Source of the DNA: Mesorhizobium sp. M3A.F.Ca.ET.080.04.2.1
Lineage (GTDB): Bacteria > Pseudomonadota > Alphaproteobacteria > Rhizobiales > Rhizobiaceae
DNA: 64,000 nucleotides
Assembly: GCF_003952525.1 (NCBI RefSeq)
Contig: NZ_CP034451.1
Span: 4,998,501 to 5,062,500 of the forward strand
Reading direction: 5' to 3'
Position numbers and translations under genes: made by a program. Positions 1 through 8,038 of this stretch are shown here, in pieces. Position 1 is the first letter of the stretch. Every line of letters starts with the position of its first letter. The notes beneath the pieces are model-generated. The model had not been told where the DNA came from. It was given only the letters and a program-made list of their open reading frames with translations, and made no database searches.

Positions 1-826
1 AATTGTTCTCGGTGATGCCGGCGGAATAGAAGGGGCCAAGCACGACGCGCCGGAGTTGCTTGGGATGCAGTGGTTCGAAATCCTTGTCGAGATTGACCGC
101 GATGGTCGCCGGCGACAGGGAATAGGCCGAGTTCTTCTCGGTGAAGTCGTCGAAGCGGTGCGCGAGCTCGGGATTGAGCAGGCCGTCCACAGGAAGCGGA
201 ATCTCGACCCGCTCGTTCAGCTTGCCATTGGCATCGACCAGTTGGCGTATCATGCTCTCCGAGGAGTCCTCGACGGTCACCATATAGATCAGCGGCAGGT
301 TGGCGGTGCCGTCGAACGAGGCCCAGTGGACGAGGTAATAGGGCCGCAAGGTCTTGGGGTTGACCGAGACCTTCGCCGTCTGCGCAAGAATGAACGGGCC
401 GAAGGTCGCCTCGCTCTTGACATCCTCAAGGTAGAGGCGCTCGGCCATCGACCTCTGCAGCGCTTCCGGAAATTCCTTGTGGCGCAGGATGAAGTCGGCC
501 ATCTCGTCGCGCAACTCGCCGGCCAGCGGGATATTGGCAAGTCGCGCATCGGCCTGGCGGCGATCGTTCTCCAGTTCAAGCAGGTTCTGGAAGACGGGAT
601 AGCCGCTGTCGGCACGCGAAATCCGGAACGTGTCCATGAAGCCGAGCCGGTTGCGCCAGCAGGCGAAGGATTTGTCCAGACGGGCGATGTATTCGGCGAC
701 GATCCTGGCCACGATGCCATGCCGGTAGAGCGGCGAGCGGTCGTCGCGCATGAACACTTCCAGCCCGCTCAGCGCCGCCGTGATGGCGGAGAAATAGCGT
801 GCCGCCGCTTCGTTTTCAGGGGTCAT
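1..826 (-). CDS. Hypothetical protein, 3' end outside the window
   Basis: An open frame on the minus strand runs from an ATG at 826-824 off the left edge without a stop (275 codons visible). It begins MTPENEAAARYFSAI and reads as an ordinary soluble protein with charged helical stretches in its first half and a more beta-like second half. I see no signal peptide or membrane segment and do not recognise the family. It starts 34 bases after the stop of the coiled-coil gene at 861-1949 on the same strand, so the two are probably co-transcribed and may work together. The frame is clean and its codon use is GC-rich at third positions, so I trust the coding call but not a function. Confidence 0.75.
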   Translation of the reverse strand, partial: MTPENEAAARYFSAITAALSGLEVFMRDDRSPLYRHGIVARIVAEYIARLDKSFACWRNRLGFMDTFRISRADSGYPVFQNLLELENDRRQADARLANIPLAGELRDEMADFILRHKEFPEALQRSMAERLYLEDVKSEATFGPFILAQTAKVSVNPKTLRPYYLVHWASFDGTANLPLIYMVTVEDSSESMIRQLVDANGKLNERVEIPLPVDGLLNPELAHRFDDFTEKNSAYSLSPATIAVNLDKDFEPLHPKQLRRVVLGPFYSAGITENN

Positions 827-860
827 TTCGCTGCCCTGGAAAAGACTGCGGGCGCGCCGC

Positions 861-1949
861 CTATTGCTGCACGTAGTTCGCCGAATTGTGCTTCTTCATC
901 ACCTCGTCGAAGCGGCGGGCGAAGGCATCGTCAGCCAGCTTCTTGCGGCGCTGGATGTCGGCGCTCGCCACCATGTTCTTCTCATGCATCTCGAGCAGGT
1001 CGCCGATGTGCTTCTGCGAGGCGGCGCCGATGCCGGCCATCGTCTCTTCGGCCGTGTTGTCGACCTGGCTGCCCAGCGTGTTGATCTTGTGGGCCACGTC
1101 CTGCTGGGCGGCCGTCTTCAGCGAATCTTCCAGCGCCTTGTAGAGGACGATGCGCTGCTCGGTATCGATGGTCAGCTTGTTGATCAGCGTCGACTGCGCC
1201 GCGATCTGATTGTTCAGCGAGTCCACGAAGGTCTGGAACATCGAGGTATATCGCTCCAGCGTCTGGCTCTCGGCGAGCAGCTCCTGCTCCTTGGCCTGTT
1301 TCTCGTTGTATTCGGTCGCCATTTTCGAGCGCTCGCCTTCGAGCTGGGTGCGATCTTTCTGGCTGGTGGAAGCGGCGATCTTGTTCTCGATGTCGAGCAG
1401 CATCGGATTCAACTCCTCGATGCGCTTCTGAACCGCCTCGAGGTTGGCCATGGTCGCCTTGCGGCGTTCGATAACCTGCGACAGGCTGGCCTCCGACGTC
1501 TTGTAGCGCTGGTCGAGGATCTGCTTCTGGGCTTTCAGGATGCCGACGATGGTGTCGGATTTGGCGAGCAGTTCCTGCAGGTTGCCGGCTAGCGACATGT
1601 TGCGTACGCGGTCCGTGCGCATGCGCTGCTTGCTCTGCTCCGAGAAGACACCGACGAAGTTTTCCCAGCCGGTATAGTTCTTCATGCTCTCGAATTCGGC
1701 GCCGAAGACATTGGTGGCGTCCTCAAGCCCGATGATCAGGTCGGCAATGTTGCCTTCCATGATCTTCTGCTGCTTCACCACGTCTTCGATGCGGGCGTTC
1801 TCGATGTCGAAATTGGCGTCGCCGATCTTCTTGTCGGCCTGGGCGAGTGTATCGAGCACTGTCCCGGACTGCTCGATCTTGGTGCGCATGTCATCGACGA
1901 CCTGCTTGGTCTTGGCAATCTCGGCATCGAAATTCTGCAATGTCGCCAT
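861..1949 (-). CDS. Coiled-coil protein of unknown function
   Basis: This 362-residue protein is almost entirely alpha-helical, with long heptad-like stretches rich in Q, E, K and A (about residues 5-60, 135-260 and 290-350). It has no signal peptide and no membrane segment, so it is probably cytoplasmic. I chose the ATG at 1949-1947 (MATLQNFDAEI) over one seven codons upstream because a GGGAGG ribosome site lies five bases before it. It is followed after 34 bases by the partial gene at 1-826, suggesting an operon. The fold resembles structural coiled-coil proteins in general; I do not recognise a named family and give no function. Confidence 0.8.
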   Translation of the reverse strand: MATLQNFDAEIAKTKQVVDDMRTKIEQSGTVLDTLAQADKKIGDANFDIENARIEDVVKQQKIMEGNIADLIIGLEDATNVFGAEFESMKNYTGWENFVGVFSEQSKQRMRTDRVRNMSLAGNLQELLAKSDTIVGILKAQKQILDQRYKTSEASLSQVIERRKATMANLEAVQKRIEELNPMLLDIENKIAASTSQKDRTQLEGERSKMATEYNEKQAKEQELLAESQTLERYTSMFQTFVDSLNNQIAAQSTLINKLTIDTEQRIVLYKALEDSLKTAAQQDVAHKINTLGSQVDNTAEETMAGIGAASQKHIGDLLEMHEKNMVASADIQRRKKLADDAFARRFDEVMKKHNSANYVQQ

Positions 1950-2250
1950 AGGGGCCTCCCGCTTCGGCATCCGGTTTCGTGTCGCACGTGGCGGCGAATA
2001 TATGTGGCGCCTCAGGCGATTGAAAGAAGGAAGACAAGGAGGCGCGTCAAAACAAAAGAATTGCTCAGGCCCTTGAAAGACAAGGCAAGCATGCCAATGG
2101 CGCCAGTAGTGCGCGTCGCCTTCGTCCGGCTTTAGCTGATATGACTTAACTTCCTGTTTTTACGGCGCCTTAGTCCGCTTGAGGCATACCATCGAATTGT
2201 CGCCGAAATGATCGCTTCAAACATGGCCGATGCCAGCCTCTTGGCGCTGC
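1950..2250. other. Intergenic stretch, no gene seen
   Basis: About 300 bases lie between the start of the coiled-coil gene and the end of the cytochrome c gene, both on the minus strand. I see no convincing open frame, hairpin terminator or repeat. It presumably holds the promoter of the coiled-coil operon, but no clear -35/-10 pair stands out. Confidence 0.4.
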
Positions 2251-2640
2251 TCACGGTTTCGGGTCGGCCTCGAGATAGGCGATCACATTGGCGATGTCTT
2301 CGTCGCTGGTCAGTCCGCTGAAGCCCATCTTGTTGCCGGGAACCTTCTGCTTGGGCGCCTTGAGATACTCGGCTAGGTTGGCTTCGTCCCAAACGAGCCC
2401 GGCCGCGCCAGCCTCCTTCATGGCCTGCGAATAGTGGCTGGCGAAGCTTTCCGCCGAGCCGGCCTTGCGCCCGACGACGCCCATCAGATGCGGGCCGACC
2501 CTGTCGCGGTCGGTCGCCGCCTCGTGGCAAGCGATGCAGCGATTGAAGACCTTCTTGCCGAGCGCCGCGTCGCCACCCGCATGCGCGGCAAGACCGCCGG
2601 CAAGCAGGAAGATGACGGCAGACGAAATGGCGCGAAGCAT
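2251..2640 (-). CDS. Class I cytochrome c (cytochrome c2-like), exported
   Basis: A 129-residue protein starting MLRAISSAVIFLLAGG, a typical Sec signal peptide ending near AHA. The mature part has the heme-attachment motif CIACH shortly after the cleavage site, a V-G-P-H-L segment after it, and near the C-terminus the NKMGFSG segment that supplies the methionine axial ligand. This is the layout of small soluble cytochrome c2-type electron carriers of the periplasm. I chose the internal ATG at 2640-2638 rather than the longer frame because only it gives a proper signal peptide. It would accept electrons from complexes such as the bc1 complex encoded by petABC at 40.4-43.2 kb, but that link is inference. 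Confidence 0.88.
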   Translation of the reverse strand: MLRAISSAVIFLLAGGLAAHAGGDAALGKKVFNRCIACHEAATDRDRVGPHLMGVVGRKAGSAESFASHYSQAMKEAGAAGLVWDEANLAEYLKAPKQKVPGNKMGFSGLTSDEDIANVIAYLEADPKP

Positions 2641-2837
2641 GGCTGATCCCGAAGAATTCTGGCTCTCGGCCTTATACGGCCGAAGCCTTAACAAACGCTA
2701 CGCTCGCGATGGCGGCGCGATCTCTGCGGATCAGGCGCATGCACTCGGGCCGACACGGGCGTGGCGGTTGATCGCGCTGGCGACGCTTGGCATGCGGCTC
2801 GGCTGGCGATTTATGCGACGTGACGCGGCCGATCCGC

Positions 2838-3449
2838 TCAACGCTTCATGAAGCCGATGAAATCGTCGGGCAAGGTGCGGCCCATCTCTTCTTCCCAGTG
2901 CCGGCGGCAGAGCGAGACGTAGACGTCCTTGCCGATTGCCACCTGCTCGCCCTGTCGCGCAACCTTGCCGTCGGGGCCGAGGCGCACCACCATCGTCGCC
3001 TTGCGGCCGCAGCGACAGATGGTGCGCACTTCGCGCAGCTCGTCGGCGATGGCGAGCAGCGCGCGCGAGCCGGAAAACAGCTTGCCCTGGAAGTCCGTGC
3101 GCAGGCCATAGCACATGACCGGAATGTTAAGTCGGTCGGCGATGCGGGCAAGCTGCCAGACCTGCTCTTCCTCGAGGAACTGCGCTTCGTCGACGAAGAT
3201 GCAATGGACGTTCTGGTGCTGGTGATGCTCGGCGACACGGGCATAGAGATCGTCGCCGTCGCGAAACATCTCCGCTTCGGCCTCGAGGCCGATGCGCGAC
3301 GAGATCAGCCCGCTGTCACCTTTGCGATAGTGGCCGGCGACGAACAGCATCGTCGTCATGCCGCGCTCGCGATAATTGTAGGACGCCTGCAGGAGCATCG
3401 TCGTCTTGCCGGCGTTCATCGTCGCGTAGTGGAAATACAGCTTTGCCAT
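2838..3449 (-). CDS. tdk: Thymidine kinase
   Basis: A 203-residue TK1-type thymidine kinase, which phosphorylates thymidine to dTMP in pyrimidine salvage. The N-terminal MAKLYFHYATMNAGKTT holds the P-loop, VDEAQFL is the Walker B region, and CRCGRKA and CRRHW towards the C-terminus supply the structural zinc ligands. The start ATG at 3449-3447 fits the family; the longer upstream frame is not needed. It is transcribed away from choX, and the 235 bases between them hold both promoters. Length and motifs are all normal for the family. Confidence 0.95.
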   Translation of the reverse strand: MAKLYFHYATMNAGKTTMLLQASYNYRERGMTTMLFVAGHYRKGDSGLISSRIGLEAEAEMFRDGDDLYARVAEHHQHQNVHCIFVDEAQFLEEEQVWQLARIADRLNIPVMCYGLRTDFQGKLFSGSRALLAIADELREVRTICRCGRKATMVVRLGPDGKVARQGEQVAIGKDVYVSLCRRHWEEEMGRTLPDDFIGFMKR

Positions 3450-3588
3450 GGCTGTCCTTTTAAGACGACTTGCCGAGCGGCGGGGAGGGGGCGGCTGCAC
3501 CGTCCACCAAAAAAGCGACACCTATCGGAAAAGCGACGGCATGTCGCTGAATGGCCAGCGCGCGGCGTTCATCGTGATGTGGCACCGC

Positions 3589-3603
3589 TTGAAACCACTT
3601 CAA
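3589..3603. promoter_or_regulatory. Small inverted repeat in the tdk-choX intergenic region
   Basis: TTGAA and TTCAA arms surround a five-base spacer about 80 bases before choX. This could be an operator for choline-dependent control of choX or a chance palindrome; the TTGAAA could equally serve as a -35 element. Weak evidence. Confidence 0.25.
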
Positions 3604-3684
3604 AATGATGTTTGGCTGACGAAACAAGGCGGCGCAAGAACCGTGAATTCGCATCGCCTAAGAATCGCAATGGGAGAAAAGTTG

Positions 3685-4620
3685 ATGTCGCGTATGAAAT
3701 CTTTCGTCGCCGGGCTCGGCCTGGCGGCGCTTCTGTCTACGACCGCTGCTTACGCGGGCGATCCGGCGAGTTGCAAGGCCGTGCGGCTGTCGGATGTCGG
3801 CTGGACCGACATCCAGGCCACGACCGGTCTGGCGTCGGTGCTGCTCACCGCGCTCGGCTACGAGCCGCAGGTGATCCAGCTTTCGGTGCCGGTGACCTAT
3901 GCTTCGCTGAAGAACAAGGACCTCGACGTCTTCCTCGGCAACTGGATGCCGTCGATGACCAACGACATCAAGGACTATACTGCTGACGGTTCGGTCGAAA
4001 CCATCAGCCAGAACCTCGCTGGCGCCGGTTACGGCATCGTCGTGCCGACCTATGTCGCGGATGCCGGCGTCAAGACGCTGACCGACCTCGGCAAGTTCAA
4101 GGACAAGTTCGGCGGCAAGATCTACGGCATCGAGGCCGGCAATGACGGCAACCGCATCATCCTCGACATGATCAAGAACCCGAAGGACAATCTGGAAGGC
4201 TTCGAACTGGTGGAATCCTCGGAGGCCGGCATGCTGACGCAGGCCGAGCAGTCGATGAAGAACAATGAATGGATCGCCTTCCTCGGCTGGACGCCGCATC
4301 CCGTCATGGGGGCCATGAAGATCACCTACCTCGACGGCATGGGCGACAGCGGCTTCGGCGCCGCGACCGTCTCGACCAACGTGCGCAAGGGCTACACCAC
4401 CGAGTGTCCGAACGTCGGCAAATTCATCGCCAATCTCAAGTTCAATCTCGACATGGAAGGCGAAATGATGGACGCCATCCTCAAGGGTGGCGATGCCAAC
4501 ACCGTCGCGACGGACTGGCTGAAGAAGCATCCGGATGCAGTGACGCCCTGGATCGCCGGCGTCACCACCTTCGACGGCGGCGACGCCGCCGCCGCGGTCA
4601 AGACCGCGCTCGGGGGCTGA
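3685..4620 (+). CDS. choX: Choline ABC transporter, periplasmic binding protein
   Basis: A 311-residue substrate-binding protein of the glycine betaine/choline (OpuAC/ProX) family. Residues 1-24 form a Sec signal peptide ending in AYA; the mature part starts GDPASCKAVRLSDVGWTDIQ, as in rhizobial ChoX proteins, which bind choline with high affinity through a cage of aromatic residues. Several tryptophans lie in family-conserved places (VGWTDI, GNWMPS, LGWTPHP). I chose the ATG at 3685 because GGGAGA lies about seven bases upstream; a start at 3670 is possible. It is followed by choWV, separated by a hairpin, so this is a choline importer that feeds glycine-betaine synthesis or catabolism. Confidence 0.92.
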   Translation: MSRMKSFVAGLGLAALLSTTAAYAGDPASCKAVRLSDVGWTDIQATTGLASVLLTALGYEPQVIQLSVPVTYASLKNKDLDVFLGNWMPSMTNDIKDYTADGSVETISQNLAGAGYGIVVPTYVADAGVKTLTDLGKFKDKFGGKIYGIEAGNDGNRIILDMIKNPKDNLEGFELVESSEAGMLTQAEQSMKNNEWIAFLGWTPHPVMGAMKITYLDGMGDSGFGAATVSTNVRKGYTTECPNVGKFIANLKFNLDMEGEMMDAILKGGDANTVATDWLKKHPDAVTPWIAGVTTFDGGDAAAAVKTALGG

Positions 4621-4649
4621 GCCGGCTTTGAGGTCGGCATGATCGAATG

Positions 4650-4681
4650 AAGGGCAGCCACTGGAAAAGGCTGCCCTTTTT
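4650..4681 (+). terminator. Hairpin terminator/attenuator between choX and choW
   Basis: AAGGGCAGCC (4650-4659) pairs perfectly with GGCTGCCCTT (4669-4678) across a nine-base loop and runs into TTTTT. This is a textbook intrinsic terminator placed inside the operon. Such an arrangement lets the binding protein be made in excess over the membrane components and may also protect the choX mRNA 3' end. Confidence 0.85.
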
Positions 4682-4732
4682 CATATGCTGTGAGACTGTC
4701 CGGCAAGGACAGCGAAGATCAATGAGGGGAAG

Positions 4733-5587
4733 ATGGATCCAATTTCGAAATTTCTGGTCGCCTACAAAATCCCCATAGGTCCGTGGGGAAAGGCTTTCTT
4801 CGGGTTTCTCACCGACAATTTCGACACCATCTTCAGGGCTTTTTCCAACGGCCTGAATTTCCTGCTCGACGGTCTGGTCGACATTCTGCTCCTGGTGCCG
4901 CCGGTGCTCCTGGCGCTGGTCATAGCCGTCATCGCCTGGTTCCTGCAGCGCTCGCGGCCGCTGGCCATCGCGGTCTTCATCGGCCTTCTCTTCATCATCA
5001 ACCAGAACCTATGGAAGCAGACGGTGCAAACGCTGGTGCTGGTGGTAGCGGCGGCTGCCATGGCCATGGCGATCGGCGTGCCGCTCGGCATCTGGGCGGC
5101 GCATAAGCCGAAGGTCTATCGCTTCATGCTGCCTGTGCTGGACTTGATGCAGACGCTGCCGACCTTCGTCTACCTGATCCCGGTGCTGACCCTGTTCGGC
5201 CTTGGCAATGCGCCCGGCCTGATCGTCACCATCATCTTCGTCATCCCGACCGCCGTCAGACTTACCCATCTGGGCGTCGTCTCGGTGCCGAAGGCGATCA
5301 TCGAGGCCGGCGAATCCTTTGGCGCCACCAAGAGCCAGCTTTTATGGAAGGTTGAATTGCCCTCGGCGCTGCCCACCATCATGGCGGGACTGACACAGTC
5401 GATCATGCTGTCACTGTCGATGGTGGTGTTTGCCGCGCTCATCGGCGCCGGCGGCCTCGGCACTGAAATCAACCGCGCGCTCGGCTCGCGCCGCATCGAT
5501 CTCGGACTTGAAGCCGGCCTCGCCATCGTCGTGCTCGCTATCGTGCTCGACCGCATGACCCGCATCGGCGTTGGAGGCAAGAAATGA
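4733..5587 (+). CDS. choW: Choline ABC transporter, permease
   Basis: A 284-residue inner-membrane permease of the ProW/OpuAB type with about six to seven hydrophobic segments between residues 45 and 280. The conserved permease loop that contacts the ATPase (EAGESFGATKSQLLWKVELP) is at about residues 190-210. AGGGGA lies just before the ATG. The stop overlaps the choV start by four bases (ATGA), so the two are translationally coupled. Together with choX and choV it forms a complete choline importer. Confidence 0.93.
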   Translation: MDPISKFLVAYKIPIGPWGKAFFGFLTDNFDTIFRAFSNGLNFLLDGLVDILLLVPPVLLALVIAVIAWFLQRSRPLAIAVFIGLLFIINQNLWKQTVQTLVLVVAAAAMAMAIGVPLGIWAAHKPKVYRFMLPVLDLMQTLPTFVYLIPVLTLFGLGNAPGLIVTIIFVIPTAVRLTHLGVVSVPKAIIEAGESFGATKSQLLWKVELPSALPTIMAGLTQSIMLSLSMVVFAALIGAGGLGTEINRALGSRRIDLGLEAGLAIVVLAIVLDRMTRIGVGGKK

Positions 5588-6765
5588 CCGTCGCCGTTGA
5601 TTTCAAGAATGTCGATATCGTCTTCGGCGCCGACCAGGCTGGGTCGCTGGCGCTGATCGATCAAGGGGCCAGCCGCGCCGAGATCCTCGAAAAGACCGGC
5701 AATGTGCTGGGCTGCGCGGGTGCAAGCCTCACCGTGCATGAAGGCGAGATCTCGGTGCTGATGGGCCTGTCGGGCTCCGGCAAGTCGACGCTGCTCCGGG
5801 CCGTCAATCGGCTCAATGTCGTGTCGCGCGGGCAGGTGCTGGTCAAGGACGGCGACCGCACCGTCGACGTCGTGACGTGCGACGAAGCGACGTTGCGGCG
5901 GTTGCGGCAGAAGCAGGTCGCGATGGTGTTCCAGCAGTTCGGTCTGCTGCCATGGCGCACCGTGGAGGAAAATGTCGGCTTCGGCCTCGAGCTTGCCGGC
6001 GTGCCGGAAGCCGAGCGCAAGGAGCGGGTCAGAAAGCAGCTTCAGCTCGTCAACCTCGACCAGTGGTCGAAGAAATACGCGCATGAGCTTTCGGGCGGCA
6101 TGCAGCAGCGTGTCGGTCTTGCTCGGGCCTTCGCCACCGAGGCGCCGATCCTTTTGATGGACGAGCCGTTCTCGGCGCTCGATCCGCTGATCCGCACCAA
6201 GCTGCAGGACGAGCTTCTGCAGCTTCAGGCGGAGCTGAAGAAGACCATCATCTTCGTCAGCCACGACCTCGAGGAGGCGCTGAAGATCGGCAGCCACATC
6301 ACAATCATGGAGGGCGGTCGGATCGTCCAGACCGGTGCGCCCGAAGACATCGTGCTCAGGCCCGCCAACGACTACGTCCGGGACTTCATCGCCAATGTGA
6401 ATCCGCTTTCGGTGCTGACAGCTTGGAACGTGATGCGCGACCGGCGGGATCTCGAACAAGGCGAGAATGGCTGGGTGTGGCTCGACCGCCGCAAGACGAC
6501 GCGCTTCAAGATCGATGAGCATGGGCTGGTGACGGCGGCCGAACGCCACGGAAAGCCTGCGGTTTGGGTGTCCTGCGCCGATGTCGAGAGGCAGCCGGAC
6601 GAAGGCGGTCAAGTGTTCTGGGCCAATCCCGGCACGTCTCTGAAGACGGTGATGCTGGCCATGCACCGGTCGCAGACAGCGCCGGTGGCGCTGTTCGACG
6701 AGCAGTCGCGCTTCGTCGGCGCGATCGGCGTCCGGGACGTGCTGAGCGCGGTCTTACGGCGCTAG
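5584..6765 (+). CDS. choV: Choline ABC transporter, ATP-binding protein
   Basis: A 393-residue ATPase of the ProV/OpuAA type. It carries the Walker A GLSGSGKST at about residue 61, the Q-loop region VFQQFGLLPW, the signature LSGGMQQRVGLARA and Walker B ILLMDEPFSALD. After the nucleotide-binding domain comes a C-terminal region of about 120 residues related to the CBS-type regulatory tail of ProV, which in relatives senses ionic strength. The start overlaps choW by ATGA. The stop TAG at 6763-6765 directly abuts a palindromic repeat module beginning at 6766. Confidence 0.94.
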   Translation: MTVAVDFKNVDIVFGADQAGSLALIDQGASRAEILEKTGNVLGCAGASLTVHEGEISVLMGLSGSGKSTLLRAVNRLNVVSRGQVLVKDGDRTVDVVTCDEATLRRLRQKQVAMVFQQFGLLPWRTVEENVGFGLELAGVPEAERKERVRKQLQLVNLDQWSKKYAHELSGGMQQRVGLARAFATEAPILLMDEPFSALDPLIRTKLQDELLQLQAELKKTIIFVSHDLEEALKIGSHITIMEGGRIVQTGAPEDIVLRPANDYVRDFIANVNPLSVLTAWNVMRDRRDLEQGENGWVWLDRRKTTRFKIDEHGLVTAAERHGKPAVWVSCADVERQPDEGGQVFWANPGTSLKTVMLAMHRSQTAPVALFDEQSRFVGAIGVRDVLSAVLRR

Positions 6766-6852
6766 AAAGCGCGTCGTGCCGAGCGGAGTGAGGCGACGCG
6801 CGTTGGTGCTTGCATGTCGCCAGAACCGCTGCACACTTGTGGGCGACTGCAT
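6766..6852. repeat. Two-module palindromic repeat after choV
   Basis: Module 1 has arms AAAGCGCGTCG (6766-6776) and CGACGCGCGTT (6794-6804), 10 of 11 complementary. Module 2 has arms TGCATGTCGCC (6811-6821) and GGCGACTGCATG (from 6842), complementary apart from one missing base, around AGAACCGCTGCAC. The same two modules occur in the opposite order at 50995-51102. Short two-palindrome mosaics of this kind resemble the RIME elements of rhizobia. No open frame; it may act as transcriptional or mRNA-end structure. Confidence 0.75.
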
Positions 6853-6961
6853 GAAGCCTCAGCCTTTAGGCCTAGCATGGGGTGTTCCGCTGGCGGGCAT
6901 CCCATGCTTGTCTTATGCTGCCGGGGAGCCGATCTAGGCCGGCAGCCGCAAGGGGGCGTGG

Positions 6962-7999
6962 ATGATCTTCCGTCAGCTCTTCGATTCCGTTTCGGGCACC
7001 TATTCCTACCTGCTCGCCAGCCGCCGCGGCGGCGAGGCGCTGATCATCGATCCGGTGCTGGAAAAGGTCGAGCGCTACCTGCAACTGGTCAACGAGCTCG
7101 ATCTCAGGCTGGTCAAGGCGGTGGACACGCATCTCCATGCCGATCACATCACCGGTCTCGGCGCGTTGCGCGACAAGACGCATTGCGTCACCGTCATGGG
7201 CGAGCAGACCAAGGCGGACGTGGTGTCAATGCGGCTTGCCGACGGCGACAAGCTGGCCATCGAGGGGCTGGCGCTGGACGTCATCTACACGCCTGGCCAT
7301 ACCGACGATTCCTACAGCTTCATCCTGCCGGACCGCGTCTTCACCGGCGATACGCTGCTCATTCGCGGTACCGGGCGCACCGATTTCCAGAACGGCGATC
7401 CGCGGCAGCAGTATGAGTCGATCTTCGGCCGCCTGCTCAAGCTGCCGGACGAGACGCTGATCTTCCCGGCGCACGACTACAAGGGGGAGACCGTGTCGAC
7501 CATCGGCGAGGAGAAAGCTTTCAACCCGCGCCTGCAGGTGAAATCGGTCGACGAATATGTCGAGATCATGAACAATCTGAAGCTTTCCAACCCGAAGATG
7601 ATGGATGTCGCGGTGCCGGCCAATATGAGGGTCGGGCTGCACCAGGACGACATCGCCAGTCGCGGCTGGTCGGTGACCGCCGAAGAGGCGCTGGCGCTGG
7701 TCGGACGGCCCGATGTGGCGCTGATCGACCTGCGCGAGCAGACCGAGCGCGAGCGCCACGGCGTCATTCCGGGCGCGATCCATCTGCCCTATGCGCGGCT
7801 GCAGGAAAACATCACCCCGGGCGGCATGCTGCACGAGCTGGCAAAATCGACGACCAAGCAGATCCTGTTCTATTGCGCCTTCGGCGAACGCTCGGCGATG
7901 GCCGTGCAGGCGGCCCAGGACGTCGGCATTGCCAGCGCCCGCCACATCCAGGGCGGCATCGATGCGTGGAGGAAGGCGAGCGGACCGCTCATGCGCTAG
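6962..7999 (+). CDS. MBL-fold persulfide dioxygenase fused to rhodanese domain
   Basis: A 345-residue two-domain protein. Residues 1-190 are a metallo-beta-lactamase fold of the ETHE1 type, with THLHADH giving ligands H57, H59, D61 and H62, then H113 (TPGHTDD), D130 (FTGDTLL) and H171 (FPAHDY). Residues 230-345 form a rhodanese domain with the active-site loop CAFGERS (C305). Such fusions oxidise glutathione persulfide to sulfite and move sulfane sulfur, limiting sulfide toxicity. AAGGGGGC precedes the ATG. A cysteine synthase gene lies 2.3 kb away, which fits a sulfur-metabolism neighbourhood, though the two are not one operon. Confidence 0.88.
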   Translation: MIFRQLFDSVSGTYSYLLASRRGGEALIIDPVLEKVERYLQLVNELDLRLVKAVDTHLHADHITGLGALRDKTHCVTVMGEQTKADVVSMRLADGDKLAIEGLALDVIYTPGHTDDSYSFILPDRVFTGDTLLIRGTGRTDFQNGDPRQQYESIFGRLLKLPDETLIFPAHDYKGETVSTIGEEKAFNPRLQVKSVDEYVEIMNNLKLSNPKMMDVAVPANMRVGLHQDDIASRGWSVTAEEALALVGRPDVALIDLREQTERERHGVIPGAIHLPYARLQENITPGGMLHELAKSTTKQILFYCAFGERSAMAVQAAQDVGIASARHIQGGIDAWRKASGPLMR

Positions 8000-8038
8000 G
8001 CGTGCCGATGTTCAGGTGATGCCGGCGTTGCCGGTGGA

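Noticed and set aside
5170..6666. A 498-codon minus-strand frame
   Set aside because: Antisense to choW and choV, which carry all expected motifs.
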